NCBI GenBank assembly: GCA_003649515.1 | Contig: QMSC01000064.1 | Coordinates: forward strand, 1-6,913 | DNA length: 6,913 nucleotides | Reading direction: 5' to 3' | Source of the DNA: Thermoprotei archaeon | GTDB taxonomy: Archaea; Thermoproteota; Thermoprotei; Thermofilales; B20-G17 | Shown here: one piece after another, positions 6,056 to 6,913 of the stretch | Layout of the letters: each line of letters starts with the position of its first letter | Numbering within the stretch: the first letter of the stretch is position 1 | Notes under the pieces: model-generated | What the model was told of the DNA's origin: nothing | Seen by the model: the letters and a program-made list of their open reading frames with translations, nothing else | The model's database searches: none | Program-made: the position numbers and the translations under genes

Positions 6056-6830
6056 GCTCATCCCTCCAATACCGGCCGAAGTCCCGTAACTTGAGCAGGA
6101 CTTCTCCCGTGAAAATTGGTCCATCCTTACAGACCCTCAGCCCTAAGGGATCTAGGCTGCACAAGCCGCATATGCCAACTCCACACTTTATGAGCCTCTC
6201 GAGAGAAGCCTCTACGCGGATTCCCCTTCTAGAACACCTGTTCACGACCTCGAGCATCATTAGCTCCTTTCCTGAAGTGTAGACTGCATCATAAGCTTCG
6301 AGAGTTACTGAAGTGTCAAGGAGATCCGTAACGAGCCCCTTAAAGCCATAGCTTCCATCATCCGTGCTGACGTAAACGTTAGTACAGACCCCTTTAAATT
6401 CGTCTACAAAGAACATCTCCCGAACGCTCTTAAAGCCCAGAAGAGCATCGCAAGTTATCCCACAATCCTTAAGCTGTCTTGCGAGAAAGTATAAGGGTGC
6501 AAGGCCGTATCCTCCAGCCACTAGAAGGCATTTCCTGAACTCTTTCTTAACGCTAAACCCCCTGCCTAAAGGCCCTCGAAGGAAAACCCTAGTCCCCCTA
6601 TCAAAGTTTTCGTGAATAAACGTGGTAACCCTTCCCTTCTTAGCAATTATTAGCCAGAGACCTCGATCTTCAAGATTCGCTATGCTAAGGGGTATCTCCC
6701 CAATTCGTGGCACCCACAGCATTAGGAACTGGCCGGGGGAAGCGCTAATTCGCTCGTAAAGCTTTATTTCGTACAATCTCACGCTTGGAGTAAGCTCCAC
6801 AACGTCGCTAATAGTCCCATAAAGGTACAT
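6024..6830 (-). CDS. pyrK: Dihydroorotate dehydrogenase electron-transfer subunit (FAD, 2Fe-2S)
   Basis: PyrK carries electrons from the FMN of PyrD through a 2Fe-2S cluster and FAD, to NAD+ in characterised relatives. The 268-residue protein shows the ferredoxin-reductase plan: an N-terminal FAD barrel with PGQFLMLWVP (32-41) and EIPLSIA (45-51), a nucleotide-binding segment LVAGGYGLAPLYFLA (103-117), then the C-terminal cluster motif with Cys216, Cys221, Cys224 and Cys234 in CGVGICGLCSL and RVCKDGPIF. The four cysteines have the spacing seen in Bacillus-type PyrK, though the third spacer (9 residues) is short. The FAD motif lacks the common Arg of RxYS, having Glu-Ile-Pro-Leu-Ser; I recall this in other archaeal PyrK proteins. 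The start ATG is 2 nt after the pyrI stop, with GGGGAG (6839-6844) 8 nt upstream. The 3' end overlaps pyrC by 32 nt. A relative such as sulfide dehydrogenase subunit B is the main alternative, but the operon argues for PyrK. Confidence 0.93.
   Translation of the reverse strand: MYLYGTISDVVELTPSVRLYEIKLYERISASPGQFLMLWVPRIGEIPLSIANLEDRGLWLIIAKKGRVTTFIHENFDRGTRVFLRGPLGRGFSVKKEFRKCLLVAGGYGLAPLYFLARQLKDCGITCDALLGFKSVREMFFVDEFKGVCTNVYVSTDDGSYGFKGLVTDLLDTSVTLEAYDAVYTSGKELMMLEVVNRCSRRGIRVEASLERLIKCGVGICGLCSLDPLGLRVCKDGPIFTGEVLLKLRDFGRYWRDEHGRKKSIEER
6062..6067 (-). promoter_or_regulatory. Ribosome binding site deciding the pyrC start
   Basis: GGAGGG (minus strand) is 6 nt from ATG 6055 and directly touches ATG 6061. 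The spacing favours 6055. The site is inside pyrK, about 35 nt before the pyrK stop codon. Confidence 0.65.
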
Positions 6831-6832
6831 GC

Positions 6833-6913
6833 TTAAAGCTCCCCTACCAACTGTTTAACTACGTCCTCAGAGACCATGAGCTGATTGCAGTATTCACATA
6901 TGAGCTTAATAGG
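6833..6913 (-). CDS. pyrI: Probable aspartate carbamoyltransferase regulatory chain, C-terminal end (partial)
   Basis: Only the last 26 residues are in the window, cut at its right edge and ending at TAA (6833-6835). They read PIKLICEYCNQLMVSEDVV and a short Leu/Val-rich tail. The CxxC followed by a short polar tail matches the end of PyrI zinc domains (E. coli ends LKCKYCEKEFSHNVV), where this second Cys pair completes the Zn site that contacts the catalytic chain. PyrI binds CTP/ATP and adjusts the activity of PyrB. The position, 2 nt ahead of pyrK in a pyrimidine operon, fits, and pyrB would be expected just beyond the edge. With so few residues another small zinc-ribbon protein cannot be excluded. 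Confidence 0.7.
   Translation of the reverse strand, partial: PIKLICEYCNQLMVSEDVVKQLVGEL
6839..6844 (-). promoter_or_regulatory. Ribosome binding site of pyrK at the end of pyrI
   Basis: GGGGAG (minus strand) lies 8 nt before the pyrK ATG and within the last codons of the preceding gene, so the two genes are probably translationally coupled. Confidence 0.55.

Larger units (their letters stand above)
2149..6913 (-). other. Pyrimidine biosynthesis operon (pyrI)-pyrK-pyrC-pyrD-pyrG
   Basis: Five co-directional genes have junctions of +2, -32, about -47 and 0 nt, leaving no room for internal promoters or terminators. The promoter must lie beyond 6913. The set runs from the regulator of the committed step to CTP, the end product that PyrI senses, so product and sensor would be made from one transcript. 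No T-rich terminator is visible just after the pyrG stop (below 2149), and the transcript probably runs into the antisense of the proC remnant. Confidence 0.85.

Noticed and set aside
6037..6282. 81-codon plus-strand open frame opposite the end of pyrK
   Set aside because: It is antisense to the PyrK iron-sulfur cluster region and looks like a shadow of it.

Overview
The window looks like chromosomal DNA of an archaeon, probably a thermophile of the TACK (Thermoproteota-like) group. The reasons are the pyrI-pyrK-pyrC-pyrD-pyrG gene order, an archaeal-type PyrD and PyrK, heavy use of AGG/AGA for Arg and ATA for Ile, TTG starts behind GGTG-type ribosome binding sites, and a TATA-like element. 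A species cannot be named from the sequence.

Layout. Bases 1-80 hold two adjacent strong hairpins, the second flanked by GAATC and GAG. This is the pattern seen at the right ends of IS200/IS605-family elements (tnpB 3' end / omega-RNA), so a neighbouring or decayed element may lie to the left. A plus-strand gene (170-1813) follows, encoding a 547-residue galactokinase-family GHMP kinase with an altered sugar-binding motif. The 335-base gap 1814-2148 is not empty. It holds a small hairpin, a 12-bp inverted repeat, and an undescribed-by-ORF remnant of proC (pyrroline-5-carboxylate reductase) that has lost its N-terminal NADP domain and carries a frameshift. The remnant runs into the 3' end of pyrG from the opposite strand.

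From 6913 down to 2149 the minus strand carries one tightly packed operon for de novo pyrimidine synthesis: the 3' end of a probable pyrI (aspartate carbamoyltransferase regulatory chain), pyrK (electron-transfer subunit of dihydroorotate dehydrogenase), pyrC (dihydroorotase), pyrD (dihydroorotate dehydrogenase catalytic subunit) and pyrG (CTP synthase). Every junction overlaps, abuts or is 2 nt apart, and each ribosome binding site lies inside the preceding gene, so translation is probably coupled.

Together the operon covers carbamoyl-aspartate formation and its control (PyrI, with PyrB presumably just outside), ring closure (PyrC), oxidation to orotate with electrons passed through PyrK, and the final UTP to CTP step (PyrG). 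Genes for carbamoyl phosphate synthesis and for orotate to UMP (pyrE, pyrF) are not in the window. The main oddities are a 13-residue insertion beside the active site of PyrG, an Arg in place of the sugar-contacting Glu in the GHMP kinase, and the proC relic. I see no clearly new biological system here.
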